A DNA stretch of 64,000 nucleotides from Microbacterium testaceum (GCF_029761935.1 NZ_CP121699.1:2108001-2172000); one strand, 5' to 3'; numbered from the stretch's first letter, positions 26,871 through 37,588 are shown. Made by a program: numbers and translations. Notes: generated by a model from the sequence alone, not told the origin.

Positions 26871-27272
26871 TCAGTTCGAGGTGAACCCGACGAGAAGGCC
26901 ACCGGTGACCTTCACCGCCAGGTTGTAGATACCCGCCATCACGGCGCCGAGCACGGTGACGATGACGAGGTTGAGAATGGCGACGATGGCGGCGAACGCC
27001 ATCACCTGCGGCAGGCCCACGTACTGCGACAGGGTCGCCCCACCGTCGGTGAAGCTCGTGAAGAACTCATCGAGCTTCGTCAGCAGCGTCGCCGAGACGA
27101 CGAGGTAGATGAGGAAGTACGACACGACGGTGACGATGGCCAGAGCGACCGCCGCCAGGAACGACAGCTTCACCGCCGACCAGAAGTCGATGTACACCAG
27201 ACGCAGGCGGACCTGCTTGGCGGGGGTCTTGTGAGTCGACTTCTTGGCGAGCTTGTCGGCTACCGTGCTCAT
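26871..27272 (-). CDS. DUF3566 membrane protein
   Basis: The 133-residue protein has a basic N-terminus and two membrane helices (~35-60 and ~95-125) flanking a short loop, with [17 protein letters not shown] as the family signature. DUF3566 proteins follow gyrA across actinobacteria; in mycobacteria a related protein (CwsA-like neighbourhood) is tied to wall synthesis, but no activity is proven here. The start overlaps the gyrA stop (ATGA), implying coupled translation. Confidence 0.92.
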   Translation of the reverse strand: MSTVADKLAKKSTHKTPAKQVRLRLVYIDFWSAVKLSFLAAVALAIVTVVSYFLIYLVVSATLLTKLDEFFTSFTDGGATLSQYVGLPQVMAFAAIVAILNLVIVTVLGAVMAGIYNLAVKVTGGLLVGFTSN

Positions 27273-29899
27273 GCGTCAGTACTTTCCTCGGGGGTCTCGG
27301 AAGAGGAGGCGTCGGCCTCATCCGCGGAAGAAGCGGTGGGCTCCGTGATCGTCTCCGTCGTCTCGGTCAGGTTCCGCTCTGCGTTGCGGGCGATGGCGAT
27401 GATCCTGTCATCACCTCCGGCTCGTGCGAACACGACACCCATGGTGTCGCGCCCCTTGGCGGGGACCTCGGCCACGGCAGAGCGTACCACCTTGCCGCTG
27501 GCAAGAACCACGAGGACCTCGTCGCCCTCCGACACCATCATTCCGCCCGCGAGCACCCCGCGGTCATCGGTCAGACGGGCCACCTTGATGCCCAGACCGC
27601 CGCGATTCTGCATCCGGTATTCGGTGACGGCGGTGCGCTTGGCATAGCCTCCCTCGGTCACGACGAACACGAACTCGTCGTCCTTGGCGACGGATGCCGA
27701 GAGCAGGCTGTCGCCCTCGCGGAAGTCCATACCCTTCACGCCCGACGTCGACCGGCCCATGGGGCGCAACGCGCTGTCGGTGGCGGAGAAGCGCAGCGAC
27801 TGCCCCAGGCGGCTGATCAGGAGGATGTCGTCGCCCTCGTCGACCAGCATCGCGCTGACCAGCTCGTCGGCACCGCCCTGCTCGGCGTCGTCGGTGTCGT
27901 CCGCGACCTGGCCGCGGAGCTTGATGGCGATGACGCCGCCCTGGCGGTTCGTGTCGTACTCGTCGAGGCGGGTCTTCTTGACCAGCCCGTTGCGGGTGGC
28001 GAGCACGAGGTACGTGGCGACGCTGTAGTCGCGGATGTCGAGGATCTGGGCGATCTCTTCGTCGGGCTGCAGCGCGAGCAGGTTCGCGACGTGCTGACCC
28101 TTCGCATCGCGCCCGGCCTCGGGGACTTCGTACGCCTTGGAGCGGTACACGCGGCCCTTGTTCGTGAAGAACAGCAGCCAGTGGTGGGTCGTGGTGACGA
28201 AGAAGTGCTCGACCACGTCGTCGGCGCGCAGCTGCGCACCCTTCACGCCCTTGCCGCCGCGGTGCTGCGAGCGGTAGTTGTCGCTGCGCGTGCGCTTGAT
28301 GTAGCCGTCGCGGGTGACGGTGACGACCATCTCTTCTTCGGCGATGAGGTCTTCGATCGACACGTCGCCGTCGAATCCGTGCAGGATCTCGGTGCGACGG
28401 TCGTCGCCGAAGCGGTCGACGATCGCCGTCAGCTCGTCGCGGATGATGGTGCGCTGGCGGGCGGGCGTGGCGAGGATGTCGTTGTAGTCCGCGATGCGAG
28501 CTTCGAGCTCGGTCGCCTCGTCGACGATCTTCTGGCGCTCGAGGGCGGCGAGACGACGCAGCTGCATGTCGAGGATCGCCTGCGCCTGGATGTCGTCGAT
28601 GTCGAGGAGCTTCTGCAGCCCCTCGTTGGCATCCTGAGCAGTCGGCGAGCGACGGATGAGCGCGATGACCTCGTCGAGCGCGTCGAGCGCCTTGAGGTAG
28701 CCGCGCAGGATGTGCATGCGTTCTTCGGCCTTGCGCAGGCGGTAACGCGTGCGGCGGACGATGACCTCGACCTGGTGGTCGATCCACAGGCTGATGAAGC
28801 CGTCGAGCGAGAGCGTGCGCGGCACGCCGTCGACGATCGCCAGCATGTTGGCGCCGAAGTTCTCCTGCAGCTGGGTGTGCTTGTAGAGGTTGTTCAGCAC
28901 GACCTTCGCGACCGCATCGCGCTTGAGCACGACGACCAGGCGCTGACCGGTGCGACCCGAGCTCTCGTCGCGGATGTCGGCGACGCCCGTGATCTTGCCC
29001 TCGCGGGCGAGGTCGCCTATCTTGACGGCGACGTTGTCGGGGTTGACCTGGTAGGGCAGCTCGGTGATCACGAGGCACGTGCGGCCCTGGATCTCTTCGA
29101 TGTTGACCACGGCGCGCATCGTGATCGAGCCGCGCCCGGTGCGGTACGCGTCCTTGATGCCACGGGTACCGAGGATCTGGGCGTGCGTGGGGAAGTCGGG
29201 GCCGGGGATGCGCTCCATGAGCGCCTCGAGCAGCTCTTCGCGCGTGGCATCCGGGTTCTCGAGGGCCCAGAGGGCGCCGGCCGCGACCTCGCGCAGGTTG
29301 TGCGGCGGGATGTTCGTGGCCATACCGACGGCGATGCCGACCGAGCCGTTGACCAGCAGGTTCGGGAAGCGCGCCGGCAGGACCGTGGGCTCCTGCGTCT
29401 GGCCGTCGTAGTTGTCCTCGAAGTCGACGGTCTCTTCTTCGATGTCGCGCACCATCTCAAGCGCGAGGGGGGCCATCTTGGTCTCGGTGTAACGCGGAGC
29501 GGCCGCGCCCTGGTTGCCGGGTGAGCCGAAGTTGCCCTGGCCGAGGGCCAGCGGGTAGCGCAGCGACCACGGCTGCACGAGACGCACGAGGGCGTCGTAG
29601 ATGGGGGCGTCACCGTGCGGGTGGTAGTGACCCATGACCTCGCCGACGACGCGGGCGCACTTCGAGAACGACTTGTCGGGGCGGAAGCCGCCGTCGTACA
29701 TGCCGTAGATCACACGGCGGTGCACGGGCTTGAGACCGTCGCGCACGTCGGGCAGGGCGCGCCCGACGATGACGCTCATCGCGTAGTCGAGGTAGCTCCG
29801 CTGCATCTCGAGCTGCAGGTCGACCTGGTCGATCTTGCCGTGGTTGTGAGCGCTTTCTTCGCGCGCGTCGGCGGGCCCGGGAGTGGTGTCGTCAGCCAT
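27269..29899 (-). CDS. gyrA: DNA gyrase subunit A
   Basis: This 876-residue protein is the DNA-cleaving subunit of gyrase. Residues ~30-500 form the breakage-reunion domain with active-site Tyr137 ([12 protein letters not shown]); the GyrA-box QRGGKGVKG opens the C-terminal DNA-wrapping beta-propeller (~530-830). The quinolone-determining segment reads [12 protein letters not shown] (residues 93-104): Ala98 and Pro99 replace the Ser found in many bacteria. An acidic Ser/Thr/Glu tail ends the protein. It is downstream of gyrB in the usual order. Confidence 0.98.
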   Translation of the reverse strand: MADDTTPGPADAREESAHNHGKIDQVDLQLEMQRSYLDYAMSVIVGRALPDVRDGLKPVHRRVIYGMYDGGFRPDKSFSKCARVVGEVMGHYHPHGDAPIYDALVRLVQPWSLRYPLALGQGNFGSPGNQGAAAPRYTETKMAPLALEMVRDIEEETVDFEDNYDGQTQEPTVLPARFPNLLVNGSVGIAVGMATNIPPHNLREVAAGALWALENPDATREELLEALMERIPGPDFPTHAQILGTRGIKDAYRTGRGSITMRAVVNIEEIQGRTCLVITELPYQVNPDNVAVKIGDLAREGKITGVADIRDESSGRTGQRLVVVLKRDAVAKVVLNNLYKHTQLQENFGANMLAIVDGVPRTLSLDGFISLWIDHQVEVIVRRTRYRLRKAEERMHILRGYLKALDALDEVIALIRRSPTAQDANEGLQKLLDIDDIQAQAILDMQLRRLAALERQKIVDEATELEARIADYNDILATPARQRTIIRDELTAIVDRFGDDRRTEILHGFDGDVSIEDLIAEEEMVVTVTRDGYIKRTRSDNYRSQHRGGKGVKGAQLRADDVVEHFFVTTTHHWLLFFTNKGRVYRSKAYEVPEAGRDAKGQHVANLLALQPDEEIAQILDIRDYSVATYLVLATRNGLVKKTRLDEYDTNRQGGVIAIKLRGQVADDTDDAEQGGADELVSAMLVDEGDDILLISRLGQSLRFSATDSALRPMGRSTSGVKGMDFREGDSLLSASVAKDDEFVFVVTEGGYAKRTAVTEYRMQNRGGLGIKVARLTDDRGVLAGGMMVSEGDEVLVVLASGKVVRSAVAEVPAKGRDTMGVVFARAGGDDRIIAIARNAERNLTETTETITEPTASSADEADASSSETPEESTDA

Positions 29900-29946
29900 G
29901 TCTTCTCAGTTTCGTGAATACGTCGGAGCGAGATCTGTCGTGCGGA

Positions 29947-31980
29947 TCAGATGTCGAGGAAGCGGACGTCTTTGGCGTTGCGCTGGATGAAGCTGCGACG
30001 CGACTCGACGTCTTCTCCCATCAGCACCGAGAAGATCTCGTCGGCCGATGCGGCGTCGTCGATGGTGACCTGCTTCAGCGTGCGGGTCTCGGGGTCCATC
30101 GTGGTCTCCCACAGCTCGTGATCGTTCATCTCGCCGAGACCCTTGTAGCGCTGGATGCCGTTGTCCTTGGGGATGCGGCGTCCGGAGGCCTGACCGTCGA
30201 CGAGCATCGCGTCGCGCTCGCGGTCGCTGTACGCGTACTCGTGCGGGTGGTTCGACCACTTCAGGCGGTACAGCGGGGGTTGCGCGAGATAGACGAAACC
30301 CGCCTCGATGAGTCCGCGCATGTAGCGGAAGAGCAGGGTCAGCAGCAGCGTGGTGATGTGCTGGCCGTCGACGTCGGCATCGGCCATGAGCACGATCTTG
30401 TGGTACCGGGCCTTGGCCATGTCGAAGTCTTCGCCGATGCCCGTGCCGAAGGCCTGGATCATCGCCTGCACTTCTTTGTTGCCCAGTGCGCGGTCGAGGC
30501 GCGCGCGCTCGACGTTGAGGATCTTGCCGCGCAGCGCCAGGATCGCCTGCGTGTGCGGGTCGCGACCCTGCACGGCGGAGCCGCCGGCCGAGTCACCCTC
30601 GACGAGGAAGATCTCGCTGATCGAGGGGTCTTTCGAGGTGCAGTCCTTGAGCTTGTCGGGCATCGCGGCCGACTCGAAGACGCTCTTGCGACGAGCGGTC
30701 TCGCGCGCCTTGCGGGCGGCGAGACGGGCGGTGGCGGCGTCGATCGCCTTGCGGATGATGTTCTTCGCCTGCGCCGGGTTGCGGTCGAACCAGTCGCCGA
30801 GCTTGTCGCCGACGACCTTCTGCACGTAGGCGCGGGCCTCGGTGTTGCCGAGCTTGGTCTTGGTCTGACCCTCGAACTGCGGCTCCGACAACTTCACCGA
30901 GATGACCGCGGTGAGACCCTCGCGGATGTCGTCGCCGGTGAGGTTGTCGTCCTTTTCTTTGAGCAGGTTGTTCGCGCGCGCGTAGCGGTTGACGAGAGTC
31001 GTCAGCGCGGCGCGGAAGCCCTCTTCGTGCGTTCCACCCTCGTGGGTATTGATGGTGTTCGCGTAGGTGAAGACGTTTTCGGTGTAAGCCGTCGTCCACT
31101 GCATGGCCAGCTCGAGCGCGATCTTGCGCTCGGTGTCCTCGGACTCGACCTCGATGATCTCGTCGTTGACCACGTCGGCCTTGCGCACGCGGTTGAGGTG
31201 CTCGACGTAGTCGACGAGGCCGCGCTCGTAGAGGAACGTGTCGTGGCGGGCGTCGGTGACCTCTTCACCGGGCTCGCCCTCGGTGATCAGCGACTGGGGG
31301 CGCTCGTCGCGCAGGCTGATGCGCAGGCCTTTGTTGAGGAAGGCCATCTGCTGGAAGCGCGTGCGCAGCGTGTCGTAGTCGAAATCGATGGTGTCGAAGA
31401 TCGTGGCATCCGGCCAGAAGGTGATCGTCGTACCGGTCGCGTCGCTCTCTTCGCCCTGCGCGAGGGGGGCGAGGGGCACGCCGCCGTCGCGGAACGACTG
31501 ACGCCACACGTGACCCTGACGCTTGACCTCGACCTCGAGGCGCGTCGAGAGGGCGTTGACGACGGACGAGCCGACGCCGTGCAGACCGCCCGAGACCGCG
31601 TACCCGCCACCGCCGAACTTTCCACCGGCGTGCAGGACGGTGAGGACGACCTCGACGGTCGATTTGCCCTCGGTGCGGTGCATGTCGACCGGGATGCCGC
31701 GACCGTTGTCGACCACGCGCACGGCGCCGTCGCTAAGGATCGTCACCTCGATGGTGTCGCAGTAGCCGGCGAGGGCCTCGTCGACGGAGTTGTCGACGAT
31801 CTCTTGCACGAGGTGGTGCAGGCCGCGCTCACCGGTGGAACCGATGTACATGCCCGGGCGCTTGCGGACCGCCTCGAGACCTTCGAGCACCTGGATGGCG
31901 TCTGCCCCGTACTCGTTGGGAACCTTCTTGCTGGTCGCTTCGGGTTCCTCGGAAACGCTGTCGGGGTTTTCGGACGTCAT
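29947..31980 (-). CDS. gyrB: DNA gyrase subunit B
   Basis: The 677-residue protein is the ATPase subunit. The GHKL ATP site has [21 protein letters not shown] and [14 protein letters not shown]; the transducer and the TOPRIM domain follow, with EGDSAGGSA and the DADVDG metal motif; PLYR and the terminal DVRFLDI end it. The ATG at 31980 (MTSENPDS) is chosen; another in-frame ATG lies 13 codons upstream at 32019. Together with GyrA it introduces negative supercoils. Confidence 0.98.
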   Translation of the reverse strand: MTSENPDSVSEEPEATSKKVPNEYGADAIQVLEGLEAVRKRPGMYIGSTGERGLHHLVQEIVDNSVDEALAGYCDTIEVTILSDGAVRVVDNGRGIPVDMHRTEGKSTVEVVLTVLHAGGKFGGGGYAVSGGLHGVGSSVVNALSTRLEVEVKRQGHVWRQSFRDGGVPLAPLAQGEESDATGTTITFWPDATIFDTIDFDYDTLRTRFQQMAFLNKGLRISLRDERPQSLITEGEPGEEVTDARHDTFLYERGLVDYVEHLNRVRKADVVNDEIIEVESEDTERKIALELAMQWTTAYTENVFTYANTINTHEGGTHEEGFRAALTTLVNRYARANNLLKEKDDNLTGDDIREGLTAVISVKLSEPQFEGQTKTKLGNTEARAYVQKVVGDKLGDWFDRNPAQAKNIIRKAIDAATARLAARKARETARRKSVFESAAMPDKLKDCTSKDPSISEIFLVEGDSAGGSAVQGRDPHTQAILALRGKILNVERARLDRALGNKEVQAMIQAFGTGIGEDFDMAKARYHKIVLMADADVDGQHITTLLLTLLFRYMRGLIEAGFVYLAQPPLYRLKWSNHPHEYAYSDRERDAMLVDGQASGRRIPKDNGIQRYKGLGEMNDHELWETTMDPETRTLKQVTIDDAASADEIFSVLMGEDVESRRSFIQRNAKDVRFLDI

Positions 31981-32099
31981 GGGTACGCGCGCTCCAGATC
32001 GGTTCGTCGGAACCTCCATCCTATCGCGGAAGGGCCCTCGAAATGGCTTGTACGCCCCAATGCGGGGATAAATCACGTCAAGCCGGGATTGACCATGGC

Positions 32100-32588
32100 T
32101 CAGCCGTAGGTATCGCGCGGACCGCGGCCTGGAACGGCTCTGGGCCCCCATTTCCAAGAGGGGACGTCGGGGCCCACGAACCGGATCGCCTCGACACCGG
32201 CATCGGGGAAGCGGCGGAGGATCTCCGAGAGGATCTGCGCGCGCATGAACTGCAGCTGCTTGGCCCACGCCGTGGAATCGGCCTGGACGGTGAGGGTTCC
32301 GCCGTCCAGGGCGACGGGACGTGTGTGCGCCGCGGTGTCGGCTCCGGCGACTTCGTCCCACGTGCGCACGAGGTCCTCGCGCGAGAGCTGGGGGTCCCAT
32401 CCAGCGGACTTGGTGAGCGAGGACAGCACATCGCCCAACCCGCGCGGGTCCCGCCCCGGGGTGAACGGGGCGTTCTCGCCGTCGTCGGCGCGGCGCCGAC
32501 GCTTCTTCTTGCGATACGGCGACGGCTCGAGACCGCGCAGACGCAGATACGTCGACATGGTCTCGGGGATCTCCGCGTCGTCATTCAT
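32100..32588 (-). CDS. DUF721 (DciA-type) protein
   Basis: The 162-residue protein has a basic N-terminal region ([10 protein letters not shown]) and a C-terminal DUF721 fold (~70-150) with [32 protein letters not shown] and ILRRF. DUF721/DciA proteins help load the replicative helicase in bacteria without DnaC; position between recF and gyrB is the standard actinobacterial one. The ATG at 32588 starts within recF, giving an 8-bp overlap. Confidence 0.92.
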   Translation of the reverse strand: MNDDAEIPETMSTYLRLRGLEPSPYRKKKRRRRADDGENAPFTPGRDPRGLGDVLSSLTKSAGWDPQLSREDLVRTWDEVAGADTAAHTRPVALDGGTLTVQADSTAWAKQLQFMRAQILSEILRRFPDAGVEAIRFVGPDVPSWKWGPRAVPGRGPRDTYG

Positions 32589-33735
32589 CGTCGATGTCCC
32601 GAATGCGCCCGGCGTCGACGCGCACGACATGGGCGCGCAGCCCGTCGGGGACGTCTTCTTCGACGGCGGCGGTCACGATGACCTGCTCGTACCCGCCGGC
32701 GAGCTCCGCCAATCGCGTCCGGCGTCCGGCGTCGAGCTCGGCAAAGACGTCGTCGAGGATGAGGACGGGGTCTCCCAGCCGCGACTCCGCGCGGAGGATC
32801 TCGGCCGAGGCCAACCGCAGCGCGAGCGCGACGGACCACGATTCGCCGTGCGAGGCGTAACCCTTCACCGGCAGGCCGCGCACGCGCAGCACGAGGTCGT
32901 CGCGATGGGGTCCGACCAGCGTGAGTCCGCGCTCGAGCTCGGCCGGTCGCTTCGCGGCGAGGGCCGCGCGGAACTGGTCGGCCAGCGGCTCGCTCGAGCC
33001 CGCACCATCGACCGCGTCGCCCTCTTCGGGGTCGCCCCCGCCGACCGAGAGCGCCCACGACAGGCGCGGTTCGTGATCGGCGCCGGCGATCGCGGCGTAC
33101 GCCCGGGCGACGGGATCGGAGAGATCGGATGCCAACGCGCTCCGCGCCTCGATCACCTCGGTGCCGAGGGTGACCAGCTTGTCGTCCCACACGTCGAGGG
33201 TGCTGAGGGCGTCGCCGCGAAGACCGCGGGCGCGCGCCGATTTGAGGAGAGCGCTGCGCTGGCGCAGAACCCGGTCGTAGTCGCCGAGGACGGCGGCCAT
33301 GCGCGGGGTGCGCTGCACGATCAGCTGATCCGCGAAGCGACGACGAGCGGAGGGATCCCCCCGGACGATCTGCAGGTCCTCGGGAGCGAACAGGATCACC
33401 TGCGCGTATCGGGGAAGCTCCGATGTCCGCACATTGACGCCGTTGACCCGTGCCTTGTTGGCGCCCTGGCGATTGAGCTGGAGCTCCAGGAGCACGCTCC
33501 GCTCGCCGTGGGCCAGTCGCGCGCGCACGATCGCGGCATCCGTTCCGTCTCTGACGAGGGGCGCGTCGTTCGAGACGCGGTGCGAGCCGAGGGTGGCCAG
33601 ATACGCGACGGCTTCGACGAGATTCGTCTTGCCCTGACCGTTGCGACCGACGAAGACGTTCGCTCCCGGAGAGAGCGAGACGTCGGCTTCCGCGTAATTG
33701 CGGAAGTCCTTCAGTCCCAGCTGCTCCACGATCAC
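32581..33735 (-). CDS. recF: DNA replication and repair protein RecF
   Basis: The 384-residue SMC-like ATPase has Walker A VFVGRNGQGKTNLVEA, the signature region GYASHGESWSVALALRL, and Walker B PVLILDDVFAELD. It mediates RecA loading at gaps through RecFOR. It lies between dnaN and DUF721 with short spacing (45 bases to dnaN), as in most actinobacteria. Confidence 0.97.
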   Translation of the reverse strand: MIVEQLGLKDFRNYAEADVSLSPGANVFVGRNGQGKTNLVEAVAYLATLGSHRVSNDAPLVRDGTDAAIVRARLAHGERSVLLELQLNRQGANKARVNGVNVRTSELPRYAQVILFAPEDLQIVRGDPSARRRFADQLIVQRTPRMAAVLGDYDRVLRQRSALLKSARARGLRGDALSTLDVWDDKLVTLGTEVIEARSALASDLSDPVARAYAAIAGADHEPRLSWALSVGGGDPEEGDAVDGAGSSEPLADQFRAALAAKRPAELERGLTLVGPHRDDLVLRVRGLPVKGYASHGESWSVALALRLASAEILRAESRLGDPVLILDDVFAELDAGRRTRLAELAGGYEQVIVTAAVEEDVPDGLRAHVVRVDAGRIRDIDDE

Positions 33736-33780
33736 CGAGTCAGACTACCCGCCACCTCCGACACGGCAGCGAGACGCAGC

Positions 33781-34932
33781 TCAGCGGAGGAGGAGGTTGG
33801 GCTGCAGGAGGTACTTGAACGTCCCCTCGCCGCCCTTCTCGACCGACGTCTGCGGAGTGACCAGCACGGGGCTGAGCTTGTTCGCGTTATCGCTCGAGGT
33901 GAAGGTGATGCGCGTGAACTCGCTGCGCACGGCACCCAGCGACTCGATCAGGTACTGCGGGTTGAGACCGAGGGTGACCTCGTCGCCGACGAGTGTCGCG
34001 TCGACGGACTCGGTGGCGCGAGCCTGCTCGGTGCCGGACGCATCCATCGAGACGCCGTCGGGACCGAAGGTGAAACGCAGCGGCGCGGAGCGGTCGAGCA
34101 CGAGTGCGACACGACGGACAGCTTCGATGAGCTCCGCGGTGTTGACCACGCTGTGGTGCTCGGTCTGCGCGGGGAACAGGCGACGGACCGGCGGGAAGTT
34201 GCCCTTGATCAGCAGCGAGGTGACGGTCTTGTTGCCCGACGAGAAGGCGATGATCTCGCGATCGCCCGAACCCGAGAACGCGATCGAGATGTCGCCACCG
34301 TGGGCGAAGGTCTTACCGACCTCCTGGAGAGTGCGGGCCGGCACGAGGGCCGAGGTGGGCTCCTCGGATGCCGCGGCACCGCCGTCCCACGGGATCTCGC
34401 GCAGGGCGACGCGGTAGCGGTCGGTCGCGACCAGGCTCAGCCGCGTGCCGGAGACCTCGAGCTGCACACCCGTGAGGACGGGCGTGACGTCGTCGCGCGA
34501 CGCCGCGAAGGCGACCTGGGCGATGGCCGTGGCGAACTCGTCGGCCGGCACGAGGCCGGATTCGCCGGTGACCTCGGGGATGGCGGGGTATTCCTGCACC
34601 GGCATGGAGGCAAGCGTGAATCGCGCCGATCCGCACGTGAGCAGGATGCCGCCGTCGTCGTCGACGGCGATCTGGATGGGCGCGTTCGGCAGACGGCTGG
34701 CGATGTCGCTGAGGAGGCGACCGTGGACCAGGATCGTGCCCGGCTCGTCGACGGTCGCTTCGATCGTCGTCCGCGCGGATGCTTCGTAGTCGAAGGCGGC
34801 GAGGGTGAGGCCCTGCTCGTTGGCCTCGATCAGCACACCGGCCAGGATCGGCTGCGGATTGCGCTGCGGCAGGAGCTTGACCACGAACGAGACGGCTTCG
34901 CTGAACACATCGCGATTGACGTGGAACTTCAC
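33781..34932 (-). CDS. dnaN: DNA polymerase III beta sliding clamp
   Basis: The 383-residue protein has three clamp folds. Family landmarks are MKFHVNRDVFSEAVSFVVK at the start, DRYRVALREIPW in the middle domain and the Leu-rich C-terminus. It forms a ring around DNA that tethers polymerase and repair enzymes. It lies on the same strand as dnaA, directly downstream across oriC. Confidence 0.98.
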   Translation of the reverse strand: MKFHVNRDVFSEAVSFVVKLLPQRNPQPILAGVLIEANEQGLTLAAFDYEASARTTIEATVDEPGTILVHGRLLSDIASRLPNAPIQIAVDDDGGILLTCGSARFTLASMPVQEYPAIPEVTGESGLVPADEFATAIAQVAFAASRDDVTPVLTGVQLEVSGTRLSLVATDRYRVALREIPWDGGAAASEEPTSALVPARTLQEVGKTFAHGGDISIAFSGSGDREIIAFSSGNKTVTSLLIKGNFPPVRRLFPAQTEHHSVVNTAELIEAVRRVALVLDRSAPLRFTFGPDGVSMDASGTEQARATESVDATLVGDEVTLGLNPQYLIESLGAVRSEFTRITFTSSDNANKLSPVLVTPQTSVEKGGEGTFKYLLQPNLLLR

Positions 34933-35383
34933 GGGTGCTCCCTTGACGGCGGGTATGGCTTACCCATGCTAGTGCCCACGTCCGGCCGAGCCTGTCGACC
35001 GACGTCTCCACGGCAAGGTCATCGAATCTCTCTTAACAATGATTTGGAATCTTCATCTTGTTAACAGCTGTGGAGAGTGTGGATAACTCTCGACACGCGT
35101 GTTAACAGCAGGGGTGTCGGGCTCCGTTAACTGTGGAGGAGCTGCGGACAGCCTGGGCACTTAACGCGTCGGGGGCGCGGGGGCGGTCGCCCGTCTTCCA
35201 CAGTGTTAACAGCGCAGTGCACAGATCATCCCGAGGAAAAGAGAGTTATCCACAGGTTTTCCACACTGTGCAGAACCTCGATGAAAACTGCTGCTGAGCG
35301 CTCTTCAGGACCTGATCAGGGGCCGAAAAAGAGAAAGGGGCCCGAACCACGATCGTGGTCGGACCCCTTCATTAGACGGGCGC
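34933..35383. other. oriC: Chromosomal replication origin (oriC), dnaA-dnaN intergenic region
   Basis: This 451-base gap between dnaA and dnaN holds exact DnaA boxes TGTGGATAA (35078-35086) and TTATCCACA (35246-35254), the near-match TTTTCCACA (35257-35265) and weaker 7/9 matches at 35069, 35132 and 35194. An AT-rich segment at about 35021-35065 is the best candidate unwinding element. Four GTTAAC palindromes (35060, 35101, 35126, 35205), three of them as GTTAACAGC, add an unusual second motif. No gene fits here. The dnaA terminator lies at 35335-35369. Confidence 0.93.
35335..35369 (-). terminator. dnaA terminator
   Basis: A long, slightly imperfect stem (aaggggcccgaaccac against gtggtcggacccctt) lies 15 bases past the dnaA stop on the minus strand. 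It is followed on that strand by a T-rich run (tctctttttc). It should stop dnaA transcripts before they enter oriC. Confidence 0.88.
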
Positions 35384-36808
35384 TCAGCGCATGCGGCCGA
35401 GTTGGCTCGTGATCTCGGACACCTGGTTGAAGATCGATCGACGCTCCTTCATCAGGTCGCTGATCTTCTTGTAGGCGTACATCACGGTCGTGTGGTCGCG
35501 ATTGCCGAAGAGCTGCCCGATCTTCGGCAGTGACAGGCTCGTGCGCTCGCGGCACAGGTACATGGCGATCTGGCGGGCGGTGGCCACGGCCTGGGAGCGG
35601 CTCGAGCCGTACAGGTCGTCCACCGACAGCTTGAAGTACTGGGCGGTCGCCGTGATGATGTCGGTCGGCGAGATCACGTTCGCGTCGTCCTGGTCGATGA
35701 TGTCGCGCAGCACCGTCTGCGCCAGGGACATGTCGAGCGTCGAGCGGTTGAGGCTCGCGAACGCCGAGACGCGGATGAGGGCGCCTTCGAGTTCACGGAT
35801 GTTCGACGACACCACCGTGGCGATGTACTCGAGCACGTCGTCGGGGATCAGCAGGCGCTCGCTCTGGGCCTTCTTGCGCAGGATCGCGATGCGGGTCTCG
35901 AGGTCGGGTGCCTGCACGTCGGTGATCAGGCCCCACTCGAAGCGACTCCGCATGCGGTCTTCGAAGCCGGTGAGCTGCTTCGGCGGAAGGTCGCTGGTGA
36001 TGACGACCTGCTTGTCGTGATCGTGCAGCGTGTTGAAGGTGTGGAAGAACGCTTCCTGCGTCTCGGCGCGACCCTGCAGGAACTGGATGTCGTCGATCAG
36101 GAGGATGTCGACGTCGCGGTAGCGCGCTTGGAACGCAGAGCCGCGGTTGTTGGCGATCGAGTTGATGAAGTCGTTCGTGAACTCCTCGCTCGACACGTAG
36201 CGGACACGGATGCCGGCATACATGCTCGCGGCGTAGTCGCCGATCGCGTGGAGGAGGTGGGTCTTGCCGAGCCCGGAGTCCCCGTAGATGAACAGGGGGT
36301 TGTACGCCTTCGCCGGCGCCTCGGCCACGGCGACCGCGGCGGCGTGGGCGAAGCGGTTGGACTGGCCGATGACGAAATTGTCGAAGGTGTACTTCGGGTT
36401 GAGGCGGGTGTCGTTGCGGGACGCGGGAACGATCGGCTCGGGGGCCTGCTCTGTGAGGGCGGCGTGCGTGGGGGCGGCCGGTATCGCGCGCTCTTCACTC
36501 GGCGCCGCCGACGAGCTGCGCTGGGTCTCGATGACGTCGGGGTTCACGACGACTCGGAACGTGCCGATCTGCGGATCGTCTCCCTGTACCTGGGCGAGTG
36601 CCTCGAGGATGGGGGCGCGCATGCGCTTGTTGAACTGCGCCGCGGTCAGATCGTTCGGCACGTCGAGATAGAGCGTCCCGCCCATCACACCCTGCGGAAC
36701 GGCGAGGTTCAAGAAGCCGTGGAGTTGCGGGGTGACGCGATCATCGGTGAGAAGCTGGTCCAGCACGGACGACCAGACGGGCACATCCGGTGCTTCGTGC
36801 AGAGACAT
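35384..36808 (-). CDS. dnaA: Chromosomal replication initiator DnaA
   Basis: The 474-residue protein has an N-terminal helicase/DiaA interaction domain (~1-85), a Pro/Ala linker, and an AAA+ domain. Walker A is GDSGLGKT (176-183) and Walker B LLIDDIQF (~236-243). The C-terminal DnaA-box-binding helix-turn-helix ends with the signature GNRDHTTVMYAYKKI. The ATG at 36808 is chosen because it gives the conserved start; longer in-frame openings run through the upstream DnaA boxes. Three DnaA boxes upstream suggest autoregulation. Confidence 0.98.
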   Translation of the reverse strand: MSLHEAPDVPVWSSVLDQLLTDDRVTPQLHGFLNLAVPQGVMGGTLYLDVPNDLTAAQFNKRMRAPILEALAQVQGDDPQIGTFRVVVNPDVIETQRSSSAAPSEERAIPAAPTHAALTEQAPEPIVPASRNDTRLNPKYTFDNFVIGQSNRFAHAAAVAVAEAPAKAYNPLFIYGDSGLGKTHLLHAIGDYAASMYAGIRVRYVSSEEFTNDFINSIANNRGSAFQARYRDVDILLIDDIQFLQGRAETQEAFFHTFNTLHDHDKQVVITSDLPPKQLTGFEDRMRSRFEWGLITDVQAPDLETRIAILRKKAQSERLLIPDDVLEYIATVVSSNIRELEGALIRVSAFASLNRSTLDMSLAQTVLRDIIDQDDANVISPTDIITATAQYFKLSVDDLYGSSRSQAVATARQIAMYLCRERTSLSLPKIGQLFGNRDHTTVMYAYKKISDLMKERRSIFNQVSEITSQLGRMR

Positions 36809-37103
36809 ATCCCCTCCGGGATCTTGACGCGACGGGAGATCGACGTGTCGCGTCGAACCTGTGGATAACTTCCGGGGCCACGCTAGTTCGCGGCTCAGTC
36901 GGAGCAAAATCCACTGTAGGACTCGGTCGCGTGTCTTTGCCACGCTTGTGGACAACGCCTGGGGATAATGGGCGGTCGCGTTCTCGGTTTGAGTTAACGC
37001 CGCTCGCGACGTAGCCTTAGTCGGTTGACTTATGCCTATACGGCAGTCCCGACCCCCGTCCCCGGCAGAAGAGCATCGGGCGACATCACCTCCGGAGTGA
37101 CCC
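36809..37103. promoter_or_regulatory. Divergent dnaA/rpmH promoter region with DnaA boxes
   Basis: This 295-base region between dnaA (minus) and rpmH (plus) carries TGTGGATAA (36860-36868), TGTGGACAA (36947-36955, equal to TTGTCCACA) and TGGGGATAA (36960-36968, one mismatch). These probably mediate DnaA autoregulation and could make the origin bipartite. One GTTAAC at 36993-36998 repeats the oriC motif. No gene is seen. Confidence 0.8.
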
Positions 37104-37241
37104 ATGAGCAAGCGCACCTTCCAGCCCAACAACCGCCGCCGCGCCAAGAAGCACGGCTTCCGCGCCCGTATGCGTACGCGCGCCGGCCGTGGCATCCTCG
37201 CGGCCCGTCGCGCCAAGGGCCGCACCGAGCTCTCGGCCTGA
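37104..37241 (+). CDS. rpmH: 50S ribosomal protein L34
   Basis: This 45-residue, strongly basic protein begins [20 protein letters not shown] and ends in GRTELSA, matching bL34 along its full length. It is a component of the large ribosomal subunit. It is the first gene of the conserved rpmH-rnpA-yidD-yidC-jag-rsmG series, 8 bases ahead of rnpA. Confidence 0.99.
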   Translation: MSKRTFQPNNRRRAKKHGFRARMRTRAGRGILAARRAKGRTELSA

Positions 37242-37249
37242 CAGCCCCG

Positions 37250-37588
37250 GTGCTCGCGAAGCCGAACCGACTCACCCGCGGATCGGACTACAAAGCCACG
37301 GTCCGACGGGGCACTCGCTGTGCCGGAGCGCACACCGTGACCTACGTCGGAACCTCGGCCGAAAGTGGTTCGCCCCGGTTCGGCTTCATCGTGAGCCGCC
37401 AGGTCGGCTCCGCGGTCACCCGCAACACCATTCGCCGCCGCCTCAAGGCGGTGTGCGCCGAGGCGCTCCCGTCTGTTCGCGGGGGCGCCTCGATTGTCAT
37501 CCGTGCGCTGCCATCGGCGGCGACCGTCGACTATCCGACGCTTCGCGCCGATGTGGTGCGATGCCTCGAACGAAAAGCATCGGTATGA
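37250..37588 (+). CDS. rnpA: Ribonuclease P protein component
   Basis: The 112-residue basic protein has the RnpA signature VTRNTIRRRLKAV (the RNR-type RNA-binding motif) and FGFIVSRQVGSAV. It binds the RNase P RNA and aids 5' maturation of tRNAs. GTG 37250 is chosen because it gives VLAKPNRLTRG, the usual family start, and lies close to rpmH. Its stop overlaps the yidD ATG. Confidence 0.97.
   Translation: MLAKPNRLTRGSDYKATVRRGTRCAGAHTVTYVGTSAESGSPRFGFIVSRQVGSAVTRNTIRRRLKAVCAEALPSVRGGASIVIRALPSAATVDYPTLRADVVRCLERKASV

Noticed and set aside
32245..35064. Long plus-strand open frames opposite recF, dnaN and gyrB (up to about 900 codons)
   Set aside because: They mirror conserved minus-strand genes, cross the oriC edge and have no recognisable motifs.
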